Origin: Halalkalicoccus sp. CGA53
GTDB lineage: Archaea; Halobacteriota; Halobacteria; Halobacteriales; Halalkalicoccaceae
Assembly (NCBI RefSeq): GCF_036429475.1
Contig: NZ_CP144125.1
Coordinates: forward strand, 2,232,001-2,296,000
Direction of reading: 5' to 3'
DNA: 64,000 nucleotides
The notes under the pieces: generated by a model
Told to the model about the DNA's origin: nothing
The model's database searches: none
Seen by the model: only the letters and a program-made list of their open reading frames with translations
Position numbers and translations under genes: made by a program
Part shown: positions 16,032-24,375 of the stretch, one piece after another
Layout: every line of letters starts with the position of its first letter
Position numbering within the stretch: position 1 is the stretch's first letter

Positions 16032-16580
16032 ATGAGTGTACAGAAGACCGTCCGTCAGGAAGCCGGCACCGTCGAGGAGAACGAGCTTCGAATCGAGAAG
16101 GAGAAGGCCGAGCAGATCATCGACGCGCTGAACACCGACCTCGCGAACTCGTACGTACTCTACCACCAGCTGAAAAAGCACCACTGGGTCGTCGAGGGTG
16201 CGGAGTTCCGCGACCTCCACCTCTTCTTAGAGGAGGCCTACGAGCACGTCGAGGTCGGTGCCGACCACATCGCAGAGCGCGCGCAGGCGCTCGGCGGCGT
16301 GCCCGTCTCGGGTCCCGCGAACTTAGAGGAGCGTGCGACCGTCGAGTTCGAGGGCGAGGACGTCTACGACATCCGGACGATGCTCGAGAACGACCTCGAG
16401 ACCTACGGCGACATCATCGAGGGACTGCGAGAGCACATCCGCCTCGCTGACAACCTCGGCGACTACGCCACCGAGGAGCTGCTGCGCGAGGTCTTAGCGA
16501 CCGTCGAGGAGGACGCCCACCACATCGAACACTACCTCGAGGACGACACGCTCGTCATCTCCGAGGCGATGGAACGGTAG
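16032..16580 (+). CDS. dpsA: DNA-protecting ferritin-like protein DpsA
   Basis: A 182-residue Dps family protein, the usual haloarchaeal length. The ferroxidase-site residues between subunits are visible in YHQLKKHHWVVEGAEFRDLHLFLEEAY and are typical: KHHWVV then FRDLHLFLEEAYEHVEV. It stores iron as oxide in a 12-mer shell and protects DNA from peroxide. The start MSVQKTVRQ is chosen, with a TATA-like CTTTAAGG near 15999-16006 about 28 bases before it. It ends 94 bases before a convergent small gene that carries an iron-regulator box. Confidence 0.95.
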   Translation: MSVQKTVRQEAGTVEENELRIEKEKAEQIIDALNTDLANSYVLYHQLKKHHWVVEGAEFRDLHLFLEEAYEHVEVGADHIAERAQALGGVPVSGPANLEERATVEFEGEDVYDIRTMLENDLETYGDIIEGLREHIRLADNLGDYATEELLREVLATVEEDAHHIEHYLEDDTLVISEAMER

Positions 16581-16673
16581 GCCACCCCGACGGAGAACCG
16601 GGTTTTTTGCGATCGAGAACGACGCAGTGGTGGCTGTGGTCTTACCGGAAAAGAGCGGTCGAAACTCGAGTAG

Positions 16674-16829
16674 CTACCGGAGGAGCTCGACGGTCAGGTC
16701 GGTCGCGATCCAGCCGTCGCTGTTCCCCTCCTCGGTGAAGACCGTCCGCTCCGGGGAGGCGGTGAGTGCGGAGATGAACGGGCCCGGGGGCTCCTCGCCG
16801 CCCGAATCCTGTGTGCCCTGTACTGCCAT
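16674..16829 (-). CDS. 51-aa small protein, DUF7331-like, with an iron-regulator box
   Basis: The frame reads MAVQGTQDSGGEEPPGPF at the start and ends EGNSDGWIATDLTVELLR. The pattern GWIATDLTVEL resembles small haloarchaeal proteins with AWIQSDxxVxL (DUF7331 as I recall). Its ATG lies 9 bases from a perfect palindrome TTAGGCGAGCCTAA (16838-16851), and a TTTACCTTT TATA-like run (about 16849-16857) is next to it. A DtxR-family regulator bound there should repress the gene when iron is plentiful. Function unknown; it may bind a partner through the hydrophobic C-terminus. Confidence 0.65.
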   Translation of the reverse strand: MAVQGTQDSGGEEPPGPFISALTASPERTVFTEEGNSDGWIATDLTVELLR

Positions 16830-16837
16830 ACGAGGAG

Positions 16838-16851
16838 TTAGGCGAGCCTAA
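16838..16851. promoter_or_regulatory. DtxR/IdeR-type iron box (A)
   Basis: TTAGGCGAGCCTAA, with perfect 6-base arms TTAGGC/GCCTAA around two bases. It sits at the promoter of the 51-aa gene, and similar boxes flank the iron transporter genes 14-17 kb away. Confidence 0.65.
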
Positions 16852-16873
16852 AGGTAAAGAGGTTTCGGTCCAC

Positions 16874-17713
16874 CTAATCCCGACCGATCCCGCAGCCGGA
16901 GACCGTCGCACAGGAGAGCCCGCGCGACTCGAGTTCGTCGATGTAAGTGTTCAGACCGATCGCGTCGCTCGCGATGTGGCCGGTCACGACGAGGTTCTTC
17001 CCCTCCCCCTCGAACTCCTCGCGGAGCTCGCTCGCGTCCCCCGGGCCGACGTGGATGTAGAGCACGGTGTCGAGGCCGTTCTCGAAGAACGTCCGGGCGA
17101 CCGACGCCCCGCCGTTGGTCCCCGCGGCGTGGTAGACCGCTACCTCGCCGAGGTCGTTTCCGGGCTCGCCGAGGCGGAGTTCGACGTCGGTCTCCGCCTC
17201 TCGCAGTTCGGGGATCTCTCCGGTGAGCGTCTCGCAGAACTCGCCGACGGAGGTGTCCGCGTCCATCCCTTCGGCCACCTCGACGAACCGTCGCCGTCCG
17301 ATCTCGTCCGGCGCGAGGTGGACGTTCATGTACGGCTGGTCGAGCAGTTCGGCGATCGAGGGGTCGTGACGGTAGTTCGCCGAGTGCGCGCCGAGTTCGA
17401 GGCGGTGTCGGAGATCGGAGAGCGCCGCTTCGGCCTCCTCTTTCGGTACCCCGTGGTCGGTCACCAGTTCGATTCCCCGGTCGAGAACGCCCGTGAACGC
17501 GGTGCGGGCTGACCCACCCGCCGGGTGGTGTGCGAGCGCGAGGTCGTATCCCTCCGAACGGGCGAGCTGTATCTCCGCACTCCCGAGGTCGATGCCGACG
17601 AGTGCGGTCTCTACGTCCTCGCCGGGAACGTAGACCGTGCTGTCGTCGGGAACCTCCTCCCAGCCGACGAGGTCGAGGCTGGCCTGCATGATCTCCTCCG
17701 TACTGAGTCCCAT
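16874..17713 (-). CDS. NIF3/DUF34 family protein (GTP cyclohydrolase I type 2-like)
   Basis: A 279-residue member of the NIF3 family. Metal-binding signatures are LALAHHPAGG in the N-terminal part and LVVTGHIASDAIG with the C-terminal SGCGIGRD. An internal insertion (about 100-190) is normal for archaeal versions. The family forms toroidal hexamers with a di-metal site; its physiological substrate is not settled, and annotation as GTP cyclohydrolase I type 2 is weakly supported. The start at 17713 is the ATG that gives the standard MGLSTEEIM N-terminus. It is divergent from the next gene, with 97 bases between. Confidence 0.85.
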   Translation of the reverse strand: MGLSTEEIMQASLDLVGWEEVPDDSTVYVPGEDVETALVGIDLGSAEIQLARSEGYDLALAHHPAGGSARTAFTGVLDRGIELVTDHGVPKEEAEAALSDLRHRLELGAHSANYRHDPSIAELLDQPYMNVHLAPDEIGRRRFVEVAEGMDADTSVGEFCETLTGEIPELREAETDVELRLGEPGNDLGEVAVYHAAGTNGGASVARTFFENGLDTVLYIHVGPGDASELREEFEGEGKNLVVTGHIASDAIGLNTYIDELESRGLSCATVSGCGIGRD

Positions 17714-17810
17714 ACTCGGGAGAGGGCCGGTCGGGTCGTGTAGTTCGGGAAACCGGCAACCCCCCTCCGAAACCGTCGGGGGTTTCACGCTTGCCCCCCA
17801 ATCGGGGACG

Positions 17811-18905
17811 ATGGCAGACCTGTTCACGCCGCTCAGCCTGCGAGGGACCGAGGCTCCGAACCGCGTCATGGTCTCGCCGATGTGCCAGTACTCCTGCGAG
17901 GACCGGGACGGGGTCGCGACCGAGTGGCACCGCGTCCACCTCGGGAGCCGCGCGGTCGGTCGCGCGGGGATCGTGATGACCGAGGCGACCGCCGTCGAGC
18001 CGAGAGGGCGGATCTCGCCGGAGGACCTCGGGATCTGGAGCGACGAACACGCCGAGGCGTTGCGCCCGATCGCCTCGTTCGTCGCCGAGCAGGGATCGGT
18101 CCCCGCGATCCAGCTCGCCCACGCCGGCCGGAAGGCGAGCACGAGCCGACCCTGGGAGGGCGGCGAGCCCCTCTCGCACGCCGAGGGCGGGTGGGACGCG
18201 ATCGCGCCGAGCGCGCTCCCGTATCCGGGCCACGAGGACCCTGTCGAGGTCGGGGAGATGGACAGTGGCGACATCGAGGACGTGATCGGTTCGTTCGAAG
18301 CGGCCGCCCGGCGCGCGCTCGCCGCCGGGTTCGAGGTCGCGGAGGTCCACGCCGCCCACGGCTACCTGCTCCACGAGTTCCTCTCGCCGGTTTCCAACCA
18401 CCGCACCGACGACTACGGCGGGAGCTTCGAGGACCGCGCGCGACTCGCAGTCGAGGTGACGGAGGCGGTGCGGGCGGTGTGGCCCGACGACAAGCCCGTC
18501 TTCGTCAGGATCTCCGCGACCGACTGGCTCCCCGATCGCGAGTCCTGGACCGTCTCCGACTCCGCGCGGCTGGCCGACGGTCTCGCCGAGGTCGGTGCGG
18601 ACCTGATCGACGTCTCCTCGGGCGGGATCCACCCCGACCAGGAGATCCCTCGAATCGGACCGAACTACCAGGTCGGACTCGCGGAGGAGATCGGGGAGGA
18701 GAGCGAGTCCGATATCGCGATCGGCGCGGTCGGGGGGATCACGACACCGGAACAGGCCGACGCGCTGATCGGAAACGGCCGAGCGGACCTGGCTATCGTC
18801 GGTCGGGAGTTCCTCCGGGACCCGTACTTCCCGGTCCGTGCCGCGGAGGCACTGGGTGCGACCGATCGGGTTCGGGTGCCCGAGCAGTACCAGCGCGGGT
18901 TCTGA
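17811..18905 (+). CDS. old yellow enzyme family NADH:flavin oxidoreductase (YqjM type)
   Basis: A 364-residue TIM-barrel flavoenzyme. It begins LFTPLSLRGTEAPNRVMVSPM, here cited as LFTPLSLRG and NRVMVSPMCQYSC, with Cys25 at the place that tunes FMN in YqjM-type enzymes. Other motifs are QLAHAGRKAS, the substrate-binding pair in VHAAHGYLLHEFLSP, and the phosphate-binding GAVGGITTPEQAD. It should reduce activated C=C bonds with NAD(P)H; the natural substrate is unknown. The start fits the family start MADLFTP. Confidence 0.92.
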   Translation: MADLFTPLSLRGTEAPNRVMVSPMCQYSCEDRDGVATEWHRVHLGSRAVGRAGIVMTEATAVEPRGRISPEDLGIWSDEHAEALRPIASFVAEQGSVPAIQLAHAGRKASTSRPWEGGEPLSHAEGGWDAIAPSALPYPGHEDPVEVGEMDSGDIEDVIGSFEAAARRALAAGFEVAEVHAAHGYLLHEFLSPVSNHRTDDYGGSFEDRARLAVEVTEAVRAVWPDDKPVFVRISATDWLPDRESWTVSDSARLADGLAEVGADLIDVSSGGIHPDQEIPRIGPNYQVGLAEEIGEESESDIAIGAVGGITTPEQADALIGNGRADLAIVGREFLRDPYFPVRAAEALGATDRVRVPEQYQRGF

Positions 18906-18945
18906 GTCGCCTCACCTTTTTCCACTCTCGCACGCTATGTCGGGT

Positions 18946-19656
18946 ATGGCCGACGAGCGAGACGACGACCTAGAGGAGCAGGTCGACGAGCTCAGACGCG
19001 AGCTCTCGACGCTTCGCGACCGGTTAGAGGGGGAGATGCGGCCGCCGCCGACGGGGCCGCTCGGCCTGCCCAGACCGCCGACACCGGGCGAGCTGATCCG
19101 CTTCGCCGACGAGTTCGCGATCCCCGCGGCGATCGCGGTGCTGGAGGCGAACATCAAGGCGCTCGAACTCGTGCGTGGTGCGCTCCATCTCCTCGATCCC
19201 GATCGCGGGGCCGTGGAGGGGACGAGAGCGCGACGACGGGCGGAATCGGTGGGTAAAAGCGCGCTCACACGACTCGACCGCACGGTCGAGGACCTCCAGC
19301 GCGCGCTCGACGAGGGCACCCTCCCACGCGACGAGAACGCCCGGGAGATAGTCGAGGACGCCCGCCGGCTCCGCGGGGAGATCGCGGACCGGATCGACGG
19401 ATCGAGAAACGGCGAGCGCACCGCCCGCGAGGAGGGATCGGAGCGGTCGGAGCGGACCGACACCGAGCGGACGGAGCCCGACCGGGAGGGGACGCCGATC
19501 GAGATCGACGTCGACGAGGAGATCGACTCGATCAAGGCGGAACTCGAGGGTGGCGACCTGGAGGAGGGAGGGGACGAAGCGGGCGGCGAGGAGCGTGCGG
19601 AGGAGGGGGGCCGTGCGGAGGAGGATGACGCGGACGACGACGCCGACCGGGACTAG
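18946..19656 (+). CDS. haloarchaeal conserved protein, coiled-coil and acidic tail
   Basis: A 236-residue protein of unknown function. The N-terminus (EEQVDELRRELSTLRDRLEG) is a strong heptad coil. A Pro-rich linker leads to a conserved-looking block LGLPRPPTPGELIRFADEF and a helical middle (about 60-145). The last 90 residues are nearly all Glu, Asp, Arg and Gly. It resembles haloarchaeal DUF7547-like proteins. An alternative ATG at 18937 adds three residues. The stop overlaps that of the DUF35 gene by 4 bases, tail to tail. Confidence 0.7.
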   Translation: MADERDDDLEEQVDELRRELSTLRDRLEGEMRPPPTGPLGLPRPPTPGELIRFADEFAIPAAIAVLEANIKALELVRGALHLLDPDRGAVEGTRARRRAESVGKSALTRLDRTVEDLQRALDEGTLPRDENAREIVEDARRLRGEIADRIDGSRNGERTAREEGSERSERTDTERTEPDREGTPIEIDVDEEIDSIKAELEGGDLEEGGDEAGGEERAEEGGRAEEDDADDDADRD

Positions 19657-20003
19657 ACCGGCTCGAAGCGGTAGCCGTCCCACTCCTGGCTCTCGGGCTC
19701 TCTGATGCCCGCGTCGGGATCCCTGAGTTCCTCGACGTAGACCGGCCTGACGGTCTGGCCGATCTCGACAGGTTCGGTACACTGACCGAGCGCTCGCACC
19801 GGCTGTGCCTCGACTTCGAACTCGACGATCGCGAGGTGGTTCGGCGCCCTGACGCCGGGTGGGGTGGCTGTGCTCGTCGTCCAGGTCACTACCTCGGCGG
19901 TGAGTTCGGTGAGGTCGATCTCCTCGACCGGCGCACCGCCTTTCGGCCCGACCGGGTGGCCCGGATACGTGATCGTGCCGTCGTCGTACTTGGTCGCCTT
20001 CAT
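19653..20003 (-). CDS. DUF35 OB-fold protein, partner of thiolase
   Basis: A 116-residue protein with the OB-fold part of DUF35 proteins (LAIVEFEVEAQPVRALGQ, VEIGQTVRPVYVEE). In archaea such proteins bridge thiolase and HMG-CoA synthase or bind acyl-CoA. The usual N-terminal zinc ribbon with four Cys is absent here; only one Cys occurs. It overlaps the thiolase stop by 4 bases (ATGA), so the two are coupled and probably form a complex. Confidence 0.85.
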   Translation of the reverse strand: MKATKYDDGTITYPGHPVGPKGGAPVEEIDLTELTAEVVTWTTSTATPPGVRAPNHLAIVEFEVEAQPVRALGQCTEPVEIGQTVRPVYVEELRDPDAGIREPESQEWDGYRFEPV

Positions 20004-21154
20004 CGTCCTGCCTCCATGATCGTAGTAGAGACGCAGTTCCCGAACCCGCCGACGTTACAGGTCAGCCCGACCTCCGCCTCGACCTGTCTCGGACCGGCGT
20101 CGCCGGTCAGCTGTGTGTAGATCTCGTAGATCTGGGCGACGCCGCTCGCACCGAGCGGGTGCCCCTTCGACTTGAGTCCCCCGGACGTGTTCACCGGGAG
20201 TTCGCCGTCCCTGTCGGTCTTCCCCTCGTCGATCGCCTTCCAGCCCGCTCCCTTCTCGAAGAAGCCGAGCCCCTCGCTCTGGAGGAACTCGAGGATCGTG
20301 AACATGTCGTGGAGTTCGGCGACGTCGATATCGTCGGGTTCGAGACCGGCCATCTGGAACGCCTTCCGCCCGCTTTCTACCACTCCCCCCATCACCGAGG
20401 GGTCGAGCCGTTCGTGGACGACGTGGGTGTCGGTCGCGCCCGCGACGCCCGAGACGACGACGTAGTCGTCGGTGTACTCGCTCGCGACCTCCTCGGGACA
20501 GAACAGGAGCGCGGCCGACCCATCCGTGATCGGACAGAAGTCGTAGAGTCTGAGCGGATCGGCGACGATCGGCGACTCGAGGACCGTCTCCAGGTCGACC
20601 TCCTTCTGGAACTGCGCGTGTGGGTTGTCGACGCCGTTTCTGTGGTTCTTCACCGCGACCTTCGCGAGGCTCTCTCGCGGCGCGTCGTACTTCTCGAGGT
20701 AGTATCTAGCGGTCAAGCCGGCGAAACTCGGCAGCGTGACGCCGTGTTTGTACTCGACAGGGTGGGCGATCGAGGCGATCACGTCGGTCGATTCTGCCGT
20801 ACTTCGATGGGTCATCTTCTCGCCACCGACGAGCAGCGTGAGCTCGCTCGCCCCGCTCGCGATCGACTGGCAGGCGGCGTAGGCGCCCGAGCCGCCGCTC
20901 GAACTGGTCTGGTCGATCCGTTGGGTGTAGACCGGGAGCGCACCGATGTCGTGTGCGAGCATGTTCATCACCCCGGTCTGGCCCTCGAACTCCCCCGACG
21001 CCATGTTCGAGACGTAGAGGTGATCCAGGTCGTGGCCCTCGACACCCACGTCGTCGAGACAGGCGGTCGCCGCCTCGACGAGCAGGTCCCGGAGCCATCC
21101 CTCACGCTTGCCGAACTGGGTCATCGACGCCCCGATGATCGCTACGCGATCCAT
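20000..21154 (-). CDS. thiolase-family protein with Ser at the nucleophile position
   Basis: A 384-residue protein of the archaeal/SCP2-like thiolase group. The C-terminal catalytic region is complete: AELHDMFTI, the His in SKGHPLGASG, and CNVGGFGNC. At the N-terminal nucleophile site, where most thiolases have C-A-S-G-G, this protein has QTSSSGGSGAYAA, giving Ser84 in place of Cys. It may act on acyl-CoA by a modified route or serve as a scaffold with the DUF35 protein. It is followed by the coupled DUF35 gene; a role in fatty acid, mevalonate or PHA precursor metabolism is inferred only. Confidence 0.88.
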   Translation of the reverse strand: MDRVAIIGASMTQFGKREGWLRDLLVEAATACLDDVGVEGHDLDHLYVSNMASGEFEGQTGVMNMLAHDIGALPVYTQRIDQTSSSGGSGAYAACQSIASGASELTLLVGGEKMTHRSTAESTDVIASIAHPVEYKHGVTLPSFAGLTARYYLEKYDAPRESLAKVAVKNHRNGVDNPHAQFQKEVDLETVLESPIVADPLRLYDFCPITDGSAALLFCPEEVASEYTDDYVVVSGVAGATDTHVVHERLDPSVMGGVVESGRKAFQMAGLEPDDIDVAELHDMFTILEFLQSEGLGFFEKGAGWKAIDEGKTDRDGELPVNTSGGLKSKGHPLGASGVAQIYEIYTQLTGDAGPRQVEAEVGLTCNVGGFGNCVSTTIMEAGR

Positions 21155-21293
21155 GGCTCACCCTCTCGGGGCCGGGCTATAGATGCTGTGGTCCGTGCGA
21201 GCGTAGACCGCCGTATCCCCCACGTACACTCCTCCGCAGACGTGACGCCGAGCCGTCGGATACCGTTAAGCGGGCTCGCTCCGATCCGCTCGC

Positions 21294-21953
21294 ATGACGT
21301 ACTCGATCTGCGCCACGGACGGGACTTGCCACGGCGTCGCCATCGCGACGAAAGCCCCGACCGTGGGATCGCTCGCCCCGTTCGTCTCGCGAAACGGCGC
21401 GCTCTCGACGCAGGCGTCGGTCAGCATCCCGCTCGGCGTCCGTACCAAACGGCTCCTCGATCGGGGGTGTGGAGTCGAGGAAGCGGCTTCGACGCTCGTC
21501 GCCCGGGACGAGGGGGCGAACGAACGACAGCTCCACGGCGTCGACCGCTGGGGCGGGTCGGTGATCCACTCGGGTACCGACTGTGTCGAGTGGTTCGGCG
21601 GTCGCGAGGGCGAGGGATACACCGTCGCGGGGAACATGCTGACGGGGGAGGCCGTCGTCGACGCGATCGTCGAGGGGTTTGAGGGAGGCGAGGGACCCCT
21701 GCGAGAACGACTCCTCGACGCGCTGGAGGCCGGCGAGGACGCCGGCGGCGACAAGCGCGCGGAGCTCGCCCAGAGCGCCGCACTCAGGGTGTACAGTCCG
21801 GAGCCGTCCCTCGCGGACGATCTCAGAGTCGACGACGACGATGATCCCGTTCGCGAACTCCGACGACTCCACGGGGTAGCGCTCGACCAGCACGAGGAGT
21901 GGCGGGAGGAGAACCCGGTGATGGATCTCCAGCGGGTGCCGCCGCTCGGCTGA
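21294..21953 (+). CDS. DUF1028 family protein (Ntn-hydrolase-like fold)
   Basis: A 219-residue protein. It opens MTYSICATDG, and the family motifs GVAIATKAPTVGSLAPF, GALSTQAS and VAGNMLTGEAVVDAI are clear. DUF1028 proteins resemble Ntn-hydrolases but their reaction is unknown; some sit beside peptidases or gamma-glutamyl-amide genes. No such partner is present here. It is divergent from the thiolase gene, with 139 bases between. Confidence 0.85.
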   Translation: MTYSICATDGTCHGVAIATKAPTVGSLAPFVSRNGALSTQASVSIPLGVRTKRLLDRGCGVEEAASTLVARDEGANERQLHGVDRWGGSVIHSGTDCVEWFGGREGEGYTVAGNMLTGEAVVDAIVEGFEGGEGPLRERLLDALEAGEDAGGDKRAELAQSAALRVYSPEPSLADDLRVDDDDDPVRELRRLHGVALDQHEEWREENPVMDLQRVPPLG

Positions 21954-22453
21954 GCGACGACGGCCACCCGTGGGACACCGGTACGACGGGTGAACTGTTC
22001 GCCAAACGGTGGACTTCCCGACGAGTTACAGGAGCCGGTTCCTGTGTCGAGCGACGACTTCTCTCCGCTCGAATGTCGGCTCTCCACCGTTCGGACGGCC
22101 TTTCGACGCGTTCGGTATCCCGGCCGCTACCGGCGAATTCGGAACGCGTGTGTTCGGGCCGCTCCGTTCGCCCCGCTGCGCACGGCGCCTCGATCGCCCG
22201 CGGTCGACGTCGCTGTTCAGTCACACCGTGTGTACCCTCACTCTCGTCTCGGAAAGCGCCCCTTGCGGTGCGTCACGGCTCTCGACCGTGAGTCGACCGA
22301 GGGAGAACCCGCCGGAGTACGGTCCGGTCGCCGTGCTCACGTACGGACGGCTCGACGGAGATACGCCCCCCGGAACGGAGTGGAACGCTCTCGTTACTGG
22401 ATATGTGTGGCAATAACAACAGTCAAACCTCCTGAACGATCGGCCGGCCTGCA
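21954..22453. other. 500-base gap with only a promoter
   Basis: No convincing gene. Several open frames are Arg-, Ser- and Pro-rich without conserved motifs. The last 50 bases hold an AT-rich GCAATAACAAC (about 22410-22420), about 34 bases before the multicopper oxidase start and likely its TATA. Confidence 0.5.
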
Positions 22454-24343
22454 ATGACACCGAACTCGCAGATAGACGATCCGGATCACCGGTCGAACGA
22501 TCCGTGGCGAACCTCCCGCCGGCGGTGGCTCCAGGGCGTCGGGGCGCTCGGCTCGGCGGCCCTCTTCGGCGTGCCCGGGGCGGCCTCGGAGGGTGGGGGA
22601 TCACACGCGGACGGGCTGACGATCGATCACTGTTCGCCCGATCTCGAGCCGTTCGTTGACGACCTCCCGATCCCGCCACTCCTCGAATCGAGCGACGGGG
22701 AAGAGAGGGCACGTCACGGTGCGACGTACTACGAGGTCGCGATGACGGAGTTCACCCAGCGACTCCACCGAGATCTCCCCGAGACGACGCTGTGGGGCTA
22801 CGAGGGGACGTACCCCGGCCCGACGATCGAGGTCGAACAGAACGAGCGGGTCGACGTCCTCTGGAGGAACGACCTCCCCGACGAGCACCTCCTTCCGCTC
22901 GACACGACGCTCCACGGCGCTGGCGAACGGTATCCCGCGGTGCGGACCGTCGTCCACCTCCACGGCGGGGCGACCGAGCCCGAGAGCGACGGCTACCCGG
23001 AGGCGTGGTTCACCCGCGGGTTCGAGCAGACGGGTGATCTCTTCCGTAAACGGGTCTACGAGTACGACAACACCCAGCCGCCGGCGACGCTCTGGTACCA
23101 CGACCACGCGCTCGGGATCACGCGGCTGAACGTCTACGCGGGGCTCGCGGGCGCGTATCTCGTTCGCGACCCGAAGGAAGAACGGTACGATCTACCGAGC
23201 GGGAGGTACGAGATCCCGCTGATCGTCCAGGACCGGTCGTTCGACGAGGACGGCTCGCTGTTCTACCCCGAGGGGGAAGACGGCGAGGGCCTCCCCTCGC
23301 CGAGCGTCGTTCCGGAGTTCTTCGGCGACACAGCTGTCGTCAACGGGAAGGTGTGGCCGAAACTCGACGTGGAGCCGCGGAAGTACCGGTTCCGGATGAT
23401 CAACGGGTCGAACAGCCGGTTTTACGACATGCAGCTGACCGAGTTCGACTCGGACGGGGCGGCCGGACCGGAGTTCGTCCAGATCGGGAGCGACGGCGGA
23501 TTCCTGAACGAGCCGGTGACGATCGACGAGCGCCTGTTGCTCGGCCCGGCCGAGCGCGCCGACGTGATCGTCGACTTCTCCGGGTTCGCCGGACGGTCGC
23601 TGCTCTTACACAACGACGCCCCGACGCCGTTCCCGTTCGGCGGCGACGACGCGCCGCTGCCGAAGCTCATGCGCTTCGACGTCGCGGATAAATCGGTCGA
23701 CGACGAGAGTCGAATCCCGTCGACGTTCACGGTCAGGCGGAAGAAGGACGAGAAGAACGACGACGAGAAGGTGAAGAAGGGCGAGGCCGTCCCCGAGATC
23801 CCCGAAGGCGACGCGGTCGTCGAACGAAACCTGGCGCTCGAGGAGGCGACCGACGAGTTCGACAGGCTCCTGTTGCTGCTCGATGGGCTTGAGTGGGACG
23901 ACCCGATCACGGAGAAGCCGACGCTCGGAACGACGGAGATCTGGAACCTGGTGAACCTGACCGAGGACACGCACCCGATCCACCTCCACGCGGTGCAGTT
24001 CCAGGTCCTCGGCCGCCAGCCGTTCGACGTCGCCGAGTTCGAAGCCAGCGGCGAGGTCGTTCCGACCGGTGACGAGCAGCCGCCGGAGCCGAACGAAGGG
24101 GGGTGGAAGGACACCGTCAACGCGAACCCCGAGGAGGTGACGCGGATCATCGCCCACTTCGGGAAGTTCGACGGGCTGTTCGCGGACCATCCCGGCGAGT
24201 TCGTCTGGCACTGCCATATTCTCGAACACGAGGACCACGAGATGATGCGACCGTACGTGATCGTTGAGGGCGAGAAGAGAGAACACCGGGATCTGAAGAA
24301 AAAGGACGCGAGGGACGACGAACAGGGGGACGAGAAGGGCTGA
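22454..24343 (+). CDS. Tat-exported multicopper oxidase (CotA/laccase-like)
   Basis: A 629-residue exported oxidase. Tat signal SRRRWLQGVGALGSAALFG starts at residue 21. All copper-ligand motifs are present: HLHGG (168-172), WYHDHALG (214-221), HPIHLHAVQF and HCHILEHEDHEMM near the C-terminus, the last holding the type 1 site with Met. The arrangement matches three-domain CotA/bilirubin-oxidase types. It would oxidise phenols or metal ions using O2 outside the cell. Two Lys-rich stretches (about residues 427-447 and the C-terminal tail) are unusual for a haloarchaeal protein. Confidence 0.93.
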   Translation: MTPNSQIDDPDHRSNDPWRTSRRRWLQGVGALGSAALFGVPGAASEGGGSHADGLTIDHCSPDLEPFVDDLPIPPLLESSDGEERARHGATYYEVAMTEFTQRLHRDLPETTLWGYEGTYPGPTIEVEQNERVDVLWRNDLPDEHLLPLDTTLHGAGERYPAVRTVVHLHGGATEPESDGYPEAWFTRGFEQTGDLFRKRVYEYDNTQPPATLWYHDHALGITRLNVYAGLAGAYLVRDPKEERYDLPSGRYEIPLIVQDRSFDEDGSLFYPEGEDGEGLPSPSVVPEFFGDTAVVNGKVWPKLDVEPRKYRFRMINGSNSRFYDMQLTEFDSDGAAGPEFVQIGSDGGFLNEPVTIDERLLLGPAERADVIVDFSGFAGRSLLLHNDAPTPFPFGGDDAPLPKLMRFDVADKSVDDESRIPSTFTVRRKKDEKNDDEKVKKGEAVPEIPEGDAVVERNLALEEATDEFDRLLLLLDGLEWDDPITEKPTLGTTEIWNLVNLTEDTHPIHLHAVQFQVLGRQPFDVAEFEASGEVVPTGDEQPPEPNEGGWKDTVNANPEEVTRIIAHFGKFDGLFADHPGEFVWHCHILEHEDHEMMRPYVIVEGEKREHRDLKKKDARDDEQGDEKG

Positions 24344-24375
24344 TCCCCTCCCGTTGGGACGACGGACGGGAGGAG

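Noticed and set aside
16848-18632. Large minus-strand open frame spanning the old-yellow-enzyme gene
   Set aside because: Arg/Gly-rich shadow of the real plus-strand gene and of the NIF3 gene in another frame.
21990-22457. Open frames in the gap before the multicopper oxidase
   Set aside because: No motif, no promoter at their starts, and Arg/Ser-rich composition unlike haloarchaeal proteins.
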